64,000 nucleotides of DNA from Epiperipatus broadwayi. Lineage: Eukaryota > Onychophora > Udeonychophora > Euonychophora > Peripatidae. The stretch is from the NCBI GenBank assembly GCA_028023455.1, contig JAQFVV010006238.1, forward strand, positions 1,989,478 to 2,053,477, given 5' to 3'. Shown here in pieces: positions 38,150 to 49,124 of the stretch (position 1 is the stretch's first letter; each line of letters starts with the position of its first letter). Position numbers and translations under genes: made by a program. Under the pieces are notes generated by a model that ran no database searches, was not told where the DNA came from, and saw only the letters and a program-made list of their open reading frames with translations.

Positions 38150-38470
38150 CATGATCACACCCATGGAAGATAAATCACTGGTTTTTCATTGAAATGGATG
38201 GTTGAATAATTATTGGAAGGGTAACAAGATTGAAATCTATCCATTAAAGTTTGAGGAATTCCTGTCTTAATATAAAACAAGCACAGATTGTATATATGTG
38301 TCAGAGAATATGATCTGGCCCAACTGATGGGTGCTGGTTCTGAATGCAATATATATACTGAGGATTGTGTATTTTCTTTTGCATATGTGTGGTTATGTTT
38401 CTTGACATGGAGTGGAGGATGAATAGACTGAAAATCCTGAGTTCAAATCCTTCTACTTACAAATATGAAA
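38150..38470 (+). repeat. Third copy of the 42-43 kb repeat, with hammerhead-like motif
   Basis: It aligns with the sense unit at 42.35-43.2 kb: GAAATGGATGGTTGAATAAT, TCCATTAAAGTTTGAGGAAT, a TATATATGTGTC block (38291-38302), CTGATGG (38324-38330) and GTGCTGGTTC. It ends with a tRNA-like segment whose B box is well kept (GAGTTCAAATCC, about 38439-38450). The 64-codon ORF in it is meaningless. Confidence 0.6.
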
Positions 38471-40730
38471 CAGTATAAGCAAGTTACATACTGCCTTAGA
38501 ATTGAATTGTTTATTTTTATTTTGTTTAATATATATTTGTGATTATGTTTACTCAAATTTTGCCTCTCATGTTTTGATTACAATAAACATTTGCTATGTA
38601 TAGAGATTACTCATTCATATTGGTTTATTTAAGTAGGTTTATTTTACAATATTTCCTAAACTAATTGGAACCAAAGTTGATTCTTTTAAGAAAATAGTTG
38701 ATGCTAAACAAAATTTAGTTAGAATTATTTTTACGATTATTGTAATATATGAAATACAAGTAGCTGTATTATTATTTCAAAATCTCTGGTTTTAGGATTT
38801 TTTGTTATTAATTTTTATATCAGTAAGAAGTGTTTTTCTCACTCATTGCAAAAGTAAACTCTGCTGAAAATTTAAATAAGCCATTATTTCTATTGTCTGT
38901 AATTCTAAATATTGAAGTCCTTTTTGTATACTTTCTAAATTTATTGCATTAATAATAATATTTACACTTTAAAACATAGAGTAATCTTGTATTTGTTTGA
39001 AATAATATAAGGACAGTAAGTGCAAATGAAAAGATAGTTAGTGTTTGATTTTCTGTTCAATCTCTTCTGAGGTTTCATATCTAAATCAGTGCATGTATTT
39101 CATAGCTACATAGTTAAGCTATTTGCTGCAATGCCTGGATCAAGTGTTCTTATGTAAAGGGTAATAATGTTTTTCATGATTTCACTTATGATAGTATAAT
39201 TACTGTCATCAAATTTTATTTAATTTGATCAAAATTTCTATCTGAAGTATTTGATATGAAAATTTGATCAAAATTTATATCTGAAATATTTGATGTGATT
39301 CATATCATGATTTACGAGATTGTTTTCAAGTGGTTTGCAAGATTTGGCAGTGGCAGGAATAGTGGGAAACACACATTTCATATCATAACTCATAATCCAG
39401 ACATTCTACCATCTTCAAATCTTTGTGGTGAATATCTAACTATGTTGATACATAACACTTGTATTGATTGATCAGTCATTAAACTCTTATTTACATAAGC
39501 CAAAATAATAATAACACATTAAAAAAACAATGCTGTATTTTGTATGGAGAGATAGAATAGATGATATGGCAACAATTGATTGTTTCACATATGATCAGAG
39601 TCTTATCTAATTTCTGTCAGCATCTACTGAGCTAACTATGGTAAGTGAAATCCAACTCAATGTTAATCAAAGGCAATCCGATGCACCAATAAACCTGGGA
39701 ACTGTACTTTTGGGATAAGTAGAAGGTAATAAAACCCCCACTGATGATCCAAGACTTCTATCCAATGAAGAAGAAGATGTACTCACTAGACTTTCGTATT
39801 ACTAAATGGTGATGATTTCAGCATTTTTCCCAGAACCCATTTACTGATCAGTGTTGAATGATTAATAGGATTCGCTACTGACTACTACTTAAGAGAAAAA
39901 CTTAAATATGTTAAAAATAATTTCACATTTGATTTGAAATCCCAAATCGTAAATATGGCAAGGGGGATGTGCTCCATTTGCAATACCAAGCTATATATAT
40001 ATGCACACTTTTTTTTTAATGATTTTTTTTTTTGTGTTTCTATTTTGATAATAAAGCGTTGCATGTATGCAAGTAGATTAACAGTTTAAGAAAATAACTT
40101 TCTCTAATAAAAATATAGAACAGATATCTTGAACACATTAAAATGATGAATCATTTTTAGATTTAAAATTGCAGCTTTCGTTTGATAGAAATAGAACATT
40201 GGAAAAACATTTGCAGGCAAATTGCTTATTTTATAGTAATTAAATAAATGAAAGGCAATGCAAAGATGTTTATTTCCAAAGCTGTTGGATAGTTTAATGG
40301 AAAATATGTTTTAACGGTGTTTTGATACGTAAGAACGGTAGTCAAGCATACCAGATCTCTCTGGTGGAGGATAATACATTATTTCTGTTTATTTTTCATT
40401 CTTGTTTCTATTTATATAAATCGAAAGAAAACTATGATTGATTGACAGAATGCTAATATTTGTTGATATGTGATTCAAATTTGTTTTTAATGATGGTGTA
40501 TTCATGTAAATAATTCCCTTTTTTTTTTTTTAAAGTTATTTTAAAATCATTATCAGCTTCGTAACAGCCATTGTGAGAATATTTTTAAACTTTTGTGATA
40601 TGTTTTGTGTTAAGTAGTAAAATAGCCTAATAATTTATTCATGATTTGTAACATTATGTTTTCGAAAGATAAAACTTTATGTATTATATTTTAGTTTCAT
40701 TTAAAAGTTAATTTACATCTATATGTATAT
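38471..40730. other. AT-rich spacer with a local duplication
   Basis: Two imperfect copies of TTTGATCAAAATTTCTATCTGAA at about 39226-39300 form a short tandem repeat. Otherwise nothing is recognised. Confidence 0.4.
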
Positions 40731-40734
40731 CATC

Positions 40735-40945
40735 ATAGTTATTTTCAATAATTTTTGATTTATTGTAGGGCGAAGGTTTCTTCAAGCTTAATTCAGTTTT
40801 TCTTTTTCTAAATCATTACAGTGAATCTTCTTATCTCAGCCTTCCATCTCACACATGGTCTATTTCTAGATCTTTTGCAATAATATTGGCATCAAATTTA
40901 AGCTTCAACTGTCTGTTATCTCTTCTGGCCATAATTATATGGACG
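40735..40945 (-). mobile_element. RTE 3'-end fragment
   Basis: It is related on the minus strand to the last 210 bp of the RTE (GAAGGTTTCTTCAAGCTTAA, CACACATGGTCTATTTCTAG, TGTCTGTTATCTCTTCTGGC). It is strongly diverged. Confidence 0.65.
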
Positions 40946-42107
40946 TATGTGTATACATGTGTATTTATAATTATTAATTAATACATGATCAATAAACAAC
41001 CCAATACCATTTGTATCAATGTACCACTCTTTATTGTCCAAATTAGTTTTTGAAAAAGTTAAAAGAAACCCATTTACATATGCATTTCCTACTTCTTATA
41101 GAGATAGCCAGTGTTACAAAAGGTCTTTATAAGGACAGTTAATTTATTATCATATTGAGTTTGATTAACATCTGTGTACATTTGGGCTTTCATTTATATA
41201 AAGATCATTTGTCAAATTGTCTATTTTTATAAGACATCTATTTTATATTTGCAGAAATGGAATGCATGGGTACAAATAGTAATTTTGTGTGTATTCGTCC
41301 AGTGATTATATATGTAATAAAATTTTGTGTGTATTGGTTCAGTGATTATATATGCAATTGTATATACATTGAATATATAACAATAATATTCTTCTGCACT
41401 TAAAACTCAATTGTGAGACAATTTTCGCTTATATGTAAGTTAAATTTATGTTTACTTTCTGATTCATAAATTGAGGATTAACTTATGGTGATTGCAAAAC
41501 AAAAAACGGCAAACTTTTAATATTGTTCTTTTAGATGTTCTATGGCAAATAAATGTGAATGGATTGATTAAATGTATTATCCATACAGGCTTTAGTTAAG
41601 ACTAAGGAAACTTTCCTTTTCAGACGTCTCATAATTCTTATATGTGCATTGTTCATTGTATTTTTTTGTATATATTTACAAACATAAACAATTGAGTATA
41701 TGGCTGGATCCCTTTAAATATTGAGCCAGGCCTAAAGCTATGTTTGACAAAAAAAAATTTTTTTAATCTTACATATATTATTATTATTATTATTGAGGCA
41801 ATTGTAATTTAACGGGTTTTTTTTTAGCCTTTTAAAGTGTAAATATGTCTCTGTTTGTAGTAGACAAAAATAAATTACAGTCTTCATTTTCTGGAAGGTG
41901 TAAAGTTATCATCTAAGACATTGGTTAGTAAATGAAAATAGAAGGGGCTAATAAGCACAAATATTACAATTTGATGGTATTAACATTAATGAAAGATTCC
42001 AGATTCAGATAATTTTGTTTTTTTGACCCAATAAATTCATATTAAGATGAGTTACAGGTTATATATATATATATAATATTTAAATATATGTACTGTATAT
42101 TGCCTAT
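40946..42107. other. AT-rich spacer
   Basis: A tandem duplication of about 45 bp (AATTTTGTGTGTATTCGTCC...) lies at about 41280-41360, with an ATT microsatellite near 41780. No gene. Confidence 0.4.
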
Positions 42108-42480
42108 AATGTAATTATAAGGGACTTGAATTCAAACTTTCAAGATCAGTTTATATTAAGATAGCAAATTTTTAAACTTTAATGGAAAAGCTTCAATCTT
42201 CTTCACTCTCCAACTCCTCAGCCATCCATTTCAATGAAAATTTGAGGATGGAATACTCAAAGCCATTAATGGACATATTAATGCCCTATGTGTGAGGAGT
42301 CGGATTGATTTATGGTCAACATGGGTATGACAATAATATTGGCACCAATAAGGGTTTTGAGCTTTCCATTCTCAGATTTTCAATGAAATGGATGGCTGAA
42401 GAGCTTGTCCATTAAAGCTTAAAGATTTGCTATCTTAATATAAACTGAGCACTGATTGAATATATGTGTGGGAGATGGTG

Positions 42481-43060
42481 ATCTGGAACACCGATTAGCA
42501 ACCTTTTAGATATTGTGGTCCACTAACATAATTTTTAAAGGTACAAATTAATACGGGCATGGAGTATGATATATATGTTTATTAATAATTTTAATATTAA
42601 CACAAAAAATAATAGTAATATATATTAAAAATTAGTGTGACATTTGCTGCTCTTAATTTAAAATTATTTTACTAATCCTTGGCTCCAGTAATATGACTGC
42701 AATAGATAAAGGAGCTTCTAATCAAATTTGATGCATAGTCAATTGTACAGAATTCAGTATTCTTATTTTGTTACTTTTTCTATGCCACTGACCGAATAGA
42801 TGTTAATTAAATACCTTTGAGATAGATGTTTTGCAAGTCGCAGTAGTATTTTGTAACAAATCAATTAATAATATAATGTTCTTGTTCTATTTTACATATA
42901 ATAATACAGCTTAAACAAAAATTATTTTTTTTATTTAAAAATTTTAATACATGAGTTTAACGAATTTAAATAATATCTGAATTTCTTTGAAGACCATTAA
43001 AATTATGTCATGAAACACCAGTGGTCCGCAGACTACCGATTGCCGATCGCTGATCTAGAC
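42481..43060. mobile_element. Small hAT derivative with 8-bp target duplication
   Basis: The element at 42489-43052 (564 bp) has ends CACCGATTAGCAACCTTTTA and, reversed, CAGCGATCGGCAATCGGTAG. Both carry a GTGGTCCAC or GTGGTCCGC block nearby, as in many hAT elements. The flanks are ATCTGGAA and ATCTAGAC, an 8-bp duplication with two changes. The uninterrupted sequence of the sister unit (ATCTGGAACAACT at 43532) shows the empty site, which confirms the insertion. No transposase is present. Confidence 0.82.
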
Positions 43061-43063
43061 CAA

Positions 43064-43089
43064 CTGATGAGTGCTGAATCAGCACAAAA
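43064..43089 (+). ncRNA. Hammerhead-like core, one invariant base lost
   Basis: CTGATGA (43064-43070) is followed by a perfect 6-bp hairpin GTGCTG-AAT-CAGCAC and then AAAA where a hammerhead needs GAAA. Stem III and the cleavage site are not certain. The sister copy at 43544 has GAAA but a changed core, so the common ancestor probably had both. This copy should be inactive. Confidence 0.45.
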
Positions 43090-43543
43090 TACCTATGTTG
43101 GAGATCATTAATTTTTTTCACATGTATGTTGTCATGTGTATCAGTTGTATAAGATAGATTGGATAGGTGTAGGGAGCATATATGTAGGGAACTTGAAATT
43201 TCGAATTCAAGTCCCTTATAATTAAGTTAAGTTTAGTGTAGACAGTATACATATATGTAAATATTACATATTCATCCTGTATTCTGCCCATCTCTCTTCT
43301 ATATAATTAAATGGACATATTAAGATCTTACATGTGAGGGGTCAGATTGACTTGGGTTCAACATGGGTTTGTTAAAATATTGATATCAACAAGGGTTTTG
43401 AGCATTCCTTCCTCAGATTTTTAATGAAATTGATTGCTGGAGAGTGGAGAAGAAGCTAGTTCATTAAAGTTTAAAGATTTGCTATCTTAATATAAACAGA
43501 GCACATATTGTATATATGTGTGAGAGATGGTCATCTGGAACAA

Positions 43544-43578
43544 CTTATGAGTGCTGGTTTAACATGAAATACATATAT
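43544..43578 (+). ncRNA. Hammerhead-like core, decayed sister copy
   Basis: CTTATGA replaces CTGATGA, stem II is weak (GTGCTG-GTT-TAACAT), and GAAA is present (43566-43569). ATACATATAT (43569-43578) can pair over ten positions with ATATATGTGT (43512-43521), as a stem III would in a type III layout. Both strands are low-complexity, so the pairing may be chance. In the third copy (38.3 kb) the equivalent strand ends in GTGTC, a proper cleavage triplet. Confidence 0.4.
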
Positions 43579-44124
43579 TGGAGATCATATATCTTTTTTT
43601 ACATATATGTGGTCATGTGTATCAGTTGATAAGATAGATTGGGTAGATATAGGGAGCTTGAAAGTTTGAGTTCCTGTTATATGAAAATAATAAATATATT
43701 GACTAACTAATTAAAGAAAATATAATAAAAAAAACCCACAATTGCTTTTCTACATAGCGGCTTCTGGTTAACATATTAAAGCTACTGTATAAAAAAGTAA
43801 TTTTGTTTACATATTATATGTGTGTATGTGTATATATATATATATACCCACAGAAACTTTTTAGGTGGATTGATTAATAGTTTAAAATTGTCATGGAGGA
43901 TTTTATTGATAGAATTCAAAAATTATTGAAAGGTGAAAATTGTTTGGTAAATTTGGATGTGGACACAGAAAAAATAGAGAATATAGATTTGTTGAATTTT
44001 ATTTAAAAACAATTCCTAGAGGAAATGAAAAGTTCGTAAAATATTTAACAAGTAGTAAAGTGGAATTAATGATTAGATAAGGAATGTCAAAGAAAACTAT
44101 AGAATAAAAATCTTAAAAATATCT

Positions 44125-44235
44125 AGTCAAGCATTGTTGGTTGAGAGGTCAGCATGGCTGCCTTACAAGCAGTTGTCCTGGGTTAGCAAGTTCGCTTCAC
44201 GGCCGATGCTATGACACATGAGAAAAAAAAAAATC
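44125..44235 (+). repeat. Short tRNA-like SINE inserted in an RTE relic
   Basis: It matches the 23.6 kb copy: GGTTGAGAGGTCAGCATGGC, the stem-loop CTGCCTTACAAGCAG, GTCCTGGGTTAGC, AAGTTCGCTTCACGGCC, then GCTATGACACATGAG and an 11-A tail. Orientation is plus. Confidence 0.7.
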
Positions 44236-44605
44236 TTGATATTGAAAGAAATGATTATTTCAGTATAAGAGAGAAGAATGGAATTGTTATTAAAATGTGT
44301 GATATTATAATGTGAAAGAATTCTACAAAGAATTATGTAGAAGTAAGAACAAAAAACAAAGCCCATACCATTATTACATATTTTGAAATGCCTTATATTT
44401 TACGTAAAAATACAATATTTTCTGTTAAATCTGTATATAATAATAAAGCTTCAGGAAGTGATGGAATGATTATAGATATTTTAAAAGAAACAGAAGAAAA
44501 AATAGAGAAATGGAATGAAATAATGATATTTGTTTTTAAGAAAGATAAAGTAAATATTAGAAATTTTAAAATTGGCTGCATTCCATCAATTCTATGTAAG
44601 TTTTT

Positions 44606-45439
44606 TATTAAGATTATTAAGCATTTATTTTATAACGTCTTGCGTGCGATTATAATTACGATAGAATGACAGCCTGTTAAGCTAAATTGCGCAGACGCTG
44701 TGAGAATGTTGTTAATAAATGAATACCTTCGAACAACCACATGATATAGTATTTATATAAGAGTAAAAGGAATCCTCTTACTCCTACAACTCAAATGTTT
44801 ATATATGAGCAAATCTAAAGTAGTTGTAACGAAGGCGTGACTACATAATAGTCACTTTAAATTACTATATATAATGTCTGTATGAATGGTGCGAATGAAA
44901 TTTTCTAGAATTTACTGAACGCCACTCCAAACGAAACTAAATCATATACGAATAAGCATTTATTTTATAATGTCTTGCGCGCGATTATAATTACGATAGA
45001 ATGACAGCCTGTTAAGCTAAATTGCGCAGACGCTGTGAGAATGTTGTTAATAAATGAATACCTTCGAACAACCACATGATATAGTATTTATATAAGAGTA
45101 AAAGGAATCCTCTTACTCCTACAACTCAAATGTTTATATATGAGCAAATCTAAAGTAGTTGTAACGAAGGCGTGACTACATAATAGTCACTTTAAATTAC
45201 TATATATAATGTCTGTATGAATGGTGCAAATGAAATTTTCTAGAATTTACTGAACGCCATTCCAAACGAAACTAAATCATATACGAATAAGCATTTATTT
45301 TATAATGTCTTGCGTGTGATTATAATTATATAAATACTATATCATGTGGTTGTTCGAAGGCATTCATTTATTAACAACATTCTCACAGCGTCTGCGCAAT
45401 TTAGCTTAACAGGCTATCATTCTATCTATTAAGATTATT
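44606..45439 (+). mobile_element. 335-bp tandem unit with inverted tail, 13-bp target duplication
   Basis: The insertion at 44619-45426 (808 bp) is flanked by TATTAAGATTATT (44606-44618 and 45427-45439). It contains two head-to-tail 335-bp units (starting near 44621 and 44956), the first about 40 bp of a third (from 45291), and then an inverted copy of about 94 bp (about 45333-45426) of the unit's early part. The units are nearly identical, so the insertion is young. Each has TATTTATATAAGAG near its middle, a possible TATA box. No ORF and no clear hammerhead. The plan suggests a retrotransposed concatemer like a retrozyme or a Penelope pseudo-LTR. Confidence 0.82.
44760..44810 (+). promoter_or_regulatory. 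Possible TATA box and initiator in the 335-bp unit
   Basis: TATATAAGAG is followed about 20 bases later by CTCTTACTCCTAC, a pyrimidine-rich initiator-like site. The same arrangement is repeated in unit 2 and, in weaker form (CTATATAAATGAATACTCTC), in the relative at 63.57 kb. This is position and sequence only, with no expression evidence. Confidence 0.3.
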
Positions 45440-46440
45440 GCAAAGAATCTTTATAAAGAACATTGGTCTAAGAGTAAAGGAAAAGAATAACTGATCATGA
45501 GTTGTAATTTTGCATTACATTTGCAGATTAAGAAAAAATAATTTCTCTCTATAAAACTTTGGAACATTGAGAAAAAGTCCCATAATTTTAGATTACTATA
45601 CCATATTAAGAAGATTAAGTGTATATAACATGAGAATTTCAACTTCTTAGATTATTTTTTAAGTTTTATATAAAAGTATTTTGTGGAGTAAAAATAGAAA
45701 CTAAAATGGACAATATTAAATGGAGGCCACTTAAATTAGTTAGATTTTGATTGATAATTTTCATGACTACTTCTTAAGAGATTCAGGAAACATTACAAAG
45801 AAAGCAAGAAAATAGGACGAGATTCAGGAAACATTACAAAGAAAGCAAGAAAATAGGACTAAAAAAAAATGCTTATTAGAGTAAAGTAAAAAAAAAGGTG
45901 ACAAAAATTGATATTATTGATTTTAATGAATTTAGCAACTATAAATGTCAGGTTATTTGTCTAGAAAGATATATATATATATTTGATGAAATTTAATTAT
46001 TAGAATTAATCTTGGATATGTTGTTACTGATAGAAAAGGAAATATTCCTAAGTGCCTAAAAAGGGAGGTTTTTAAATAAATTGTTTTACAAAGTCTTACT
46101 CATAGACTTGGAAATGAGACACTTGATAGAAGAGCCATAAACAGCAGATTATATGATAAAGTTAGAGAAATGAATGTTGGGATTAATAATTGAAATTAAA
46201 ATACATAGAGAAGAGAACAAACAGATTCTGCTAGCATGATTGAAAAAATGAAGCATCTGAAATGTTGCTACTTTGAATATATCTCTAAAAGGCATGACAG
46301 AAGATTGACCAATTAAAGTCTTAAATTGGATTTCAAGTTGTTGTAAAAGACTAAGAATGAGACCACAAGATAAGTAAATAGATTAGATAAAATATTTTGC
46401 TGGTATGATAGGGAGAAGGAAAGTTGTCAGTAAGAAAATT

Positions 46441-48057
46441 TGTATTAAATTCAAAAAAGTAGATTGAATGAGAGAATGCATTGTGCTAGACTTTGCATAA
46501 ATGAAAGTTGAATGTTTAGGTATTATGGTATTTACCAACTTACTTTTCAATTCATTTTGAAATAGTTCTATCATTTAGAGATTAAATTCAACTGAAGAGT
46601 GTCACTTAGGCTAGAAATACATCTTGAGAGCCATTTGTTTTTGCAGATGTTTTTTTTATTTGTAGGGGGTGTTTGGTAAATTTGAAATATTGGGTATATA
46701 TATAGATAGATTAATAAGAATTTTTTTTTTTACTGTAGCTATTTGTTGTTTGAACTTTAACATCTTAAGTTTTGAACTCAATCTCATTTTATAATTATTT
46801 TTTCTTTTGTCAAGAACACTACATGGAATTTTTAGTCTTGACTAATAACCAAAAGGTGTTAATAGACATTTCAGCATCTCTGCATTTACTAATTCCCCCC
46901 CCCCCATGTACATAGGTATTAATAATTTTAACAAGTTTCTAAATACAGATGGAATCATTACAACATGGATGTAATCACAGTCTTGTTTTTATAGTTGGCT
47001 TAATTTTAATTTTTATGGAAGACTTCGTTTTTTATTTATTTTAATGTATAGAAGTTTTGACAATACTTATTACAAACAGCAATATTCGATCATCATCATC
47101 ATCAGTAGAAGTTTGTCTAAGCTTGCCACCTTTTTAACATTAATTTTCTACTATTAAAGATGCAGTATGGGAGGGGGGATTTTACATCACTAAGACGCAC
47201 ACACACAAAACAGCATTCGAGTAGGCTTAAATTATAATGATCTGACCAGCAGTTTTCATGACCAGTTAATGGAGTTCAACTTTTAAGAGGGTAAAAAAGT
47301 CTGTTGATGAATATGGCAATGTTACTGATGTCAGCTTTAGGAATCAGATTATGCAAAATGGTATTTTAAGAGTTTTAAAAGCAAAGAGTTAGATGGAGTT
47401 CAAACATACACGACTTTATATATATATATATTGAAATTTTGCCTGGCAGATTTCTCTAATGCGTTTGCCCCGGTGTTGAGTATAATGGGCTGAAGGAAAC
47501 TATAAAGTCAGTCTTATAAGATGCAAAGCAAGTCTCAAAGTAATGAAATAATCATTAAGAGAATATGTCACCTTTTCTTCTTTTCTGAGTGAAGATTCAT
47601 TGACGCACTAACTGAGCCATACACAGCTGGACTGTTAGATGATTGGATATGCTTCGCTTGCCTTAGGAGAAGCATTTTTTATTTCTATTTTATCTTTTTT
47701 TTTTTGCCGTGAAAGAAATTAACCCTTATACTATATATTAAAAAAAAAAAAGTCTCTCATATTAATGATTTATCATTATCCGTCTAAAAGCCTGGTCGGA
47801 ATATATATATAAAAAACTAATGAGAAATATTCCTGTTTTATTAATTCATATGCGAATTACTCTACCTTTATTACTATTTATAACAATAAAAAAAAGGTAA
47901 ATAACTAACTTAAGCTTTCGATAAACAACATGGAAATAAAATTCAAACTGAAAATATTTATTATATAGAATTTATTGTTGTTGCTGTTCGTTTTTAATAT
48001 CAGAAAGTAATTATTGCGATTTAAGTAAGAAGAAAAATCAACGTGGCTTTATTGCTC
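46441..48057. other. AT-rich spacer, nothing recognised
   Basis: It includes a 10-C run near 46896. The less AT-rich stretch at about 47450-47680 has no open frame that I recognise. Confidence 0.4.
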
Positions 48058-48150
48058 GGGTTTTCATAAGAAGTTTGAGTGACAGAACTGATCCTGGGAC
48101 CTCTCGATCCCCAAGTCGGACGCTCTACCAACTACGGCAAACCGGCGGGG
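48058..48150 (-). repeat. tRNA-derived SINE, best-preserved head
   Basis: On the minus strand: GCCGGTTTGCCGTAGTTGGTAGAGCGTCCGAC (A box), TTGGGG in the anticodon-loop position, then GAGAGGTCCCAGGATCAG (B box), followed by AACCCGAGCAATAAAGCC, the shared tail. The region after the TGG-like anticodon resembles tRNA-Pro. The T arm is not intact, so it is a SINE rather than a tRNA gene. Confidence 0.65.
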
Positions 48151-48401
48151 TATAATATAGGTAGTATACCATTAATCAAAACTTTTATTTGATAAATAAA
48201 ATGTCAATGATTAATCTTTAACTTTCAATATAAGTTGCAAATTTTCTAGCAAAACGGAAAAAAGAAAGCTTATAAATTAATAATTCTGATTCCGTGAGCT
48301 GCCCCTACCCCACCCATCTTTAATGATTTTAGGTCTATTTTTTAAATTAAAAAAATTTACAAATTTTAATTGAAAAAGTCCTAAAATCAACGATTTGCAT
48401 T

Positions 48402-48555
48402 AATATTTTATCATTTTCAACCACTGCAGGATGAAGATTTCTCCAAGTTTAAGGTGGTCTCTAGTTCATAGTGTTTCTTTTCTCCATCAAACCAACAAAT
48501 CTTATGTTATCCTTCCATCTCACTTGTTGTTTCTTCCTAGATCTTTACAATGTAA
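48402..48555 (-). mobile_element. RTE 3'-end fragment
   Basis: TATCATTTTCAACCACTGCAGGATGAAG starts the minus-strand 3' end of the RTE, here only about 150 bp long and shortened by small deletions. Confidence 0.7.
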
Positions 48556-48560
48556 TTTAT

Positions 48561-48687
48561 AAGTATGAAGTGGATAATATATTTGTTTTTCCAGAATAGA
48601 AATGACACCTACATGGATATATAAAGTATGAAGTGAATACTATATTTGTTTTTCCAGAATAGAAATGACATCTACATGGATATATAC
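48561..48687 (+). repeat. 63-bp tandem duplication
   Basis: Two copies (48561-48623 and 48624-48687) begin AAGTATGAAGTG and contain TTTTTCCAGAATAGAAATGA. They differ at a few bases. Confidence 0.8.
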
Positions 48688-49124
48688 ACACAAGCTCATA
48701 TTGATATCCAAAAATTAGCTCAAATAAATTGTTTTTATAACTAATATTACTAATATTAATGTTTCTATAACTTTATAGATCTGATATTGTGATGATAGTA
48801 GAGAGTTTTATCTCGATTAATATAAATGCATATGCACGCACGTACAGAGAAAAGCTTTAACAAAAAGTAATTTTAAACAATTAAGCTTAGCTAGCTTCCG
48901 ATCAATCAAATCATAGATGTAGCAACGAATGTAAAGAGAGAGTGGGTGCATATATAGATAATTTGTGTTAATTTAGATAAATTTATCTATGAATGCTATG
49001 TATTGTGAATAGGCCATTTCTTTGAGATGGGAACAAAATTCCTTTCTATTGATGGCATACTTATCACTTGATATAAGCCACAACTCCATAATCTTTCACT
49101 TTGCATTGCTGTGCTCAGTTGTAG

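Larger units (their letters stand above)
42108..43700 (+). mobile_element. Tandem non-coding element with inverted first copy and hammerhead-like motif
   Basis: The sense unit appears twice (about 42.28-43.2 kb and 43.3-43.7 kb), preceded by an inverted partial copy (about 42110-42265 pairs with 42350-42450). The outer ends are also inverted copies of each other (42115-42146 and 43183-43217). Each sense unit holds a CTGATGAG-GTGCTG segment (see the motif entries) and ends in a degenerate tRNA-like region. A small hAT derivative interrupts the first unit exactly before the motif. There is no coding capacity. The head-to-head plan matches the hammerhead family at 8.8-11.3 kb. Confidence 0.65.
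43900..46440 (+). pseudogene. RTE LINE relic, interrupted twice
   Basis: A second RTE copy follows the first element's order: an endonuclease piece (RFVEF near 43985), a linker and RT start (KASGSDGMIIDIL at about 44440-44490, in the 93-codon ORF 44388-44669), then RT and C-terminal pieces from 45427 to 46440 (tandem 41-bp duplication at 45780-45862, ETLDRRAI-like segment near 46110). It is broken by a tRNA-like SINE at 44125-44235 and by an 808-bp insertion at 44619-45426. It is strongly decayed, so it is older than both insertions. Confidence 0.75.

Noticed and set aside
44621-45290. Ordinary LTR pair of an LTR retrotransposon
   Set aside because: The two 335-bp units abut without an internal region. 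A third partial unit and an inverted tail follow, and the target duplication is 13 bp, not 4-6 bp.
44621-45330. Hammerhead in the 335-bp unit (CTGAACG...CGAAAC near the unit end)
   Set aside because: The core lacks GA at positions 8-9, no stem II pairs form and no cleavage site fits. The relative at 63.7 kb does not keep the motif.
45780-45862. Direct 41-bp repeat as a CRISPR-like array
   Set aside because: Only two copies, no spacers, inside a eukaryotic LINE relic. It is a simple tandem duplication.
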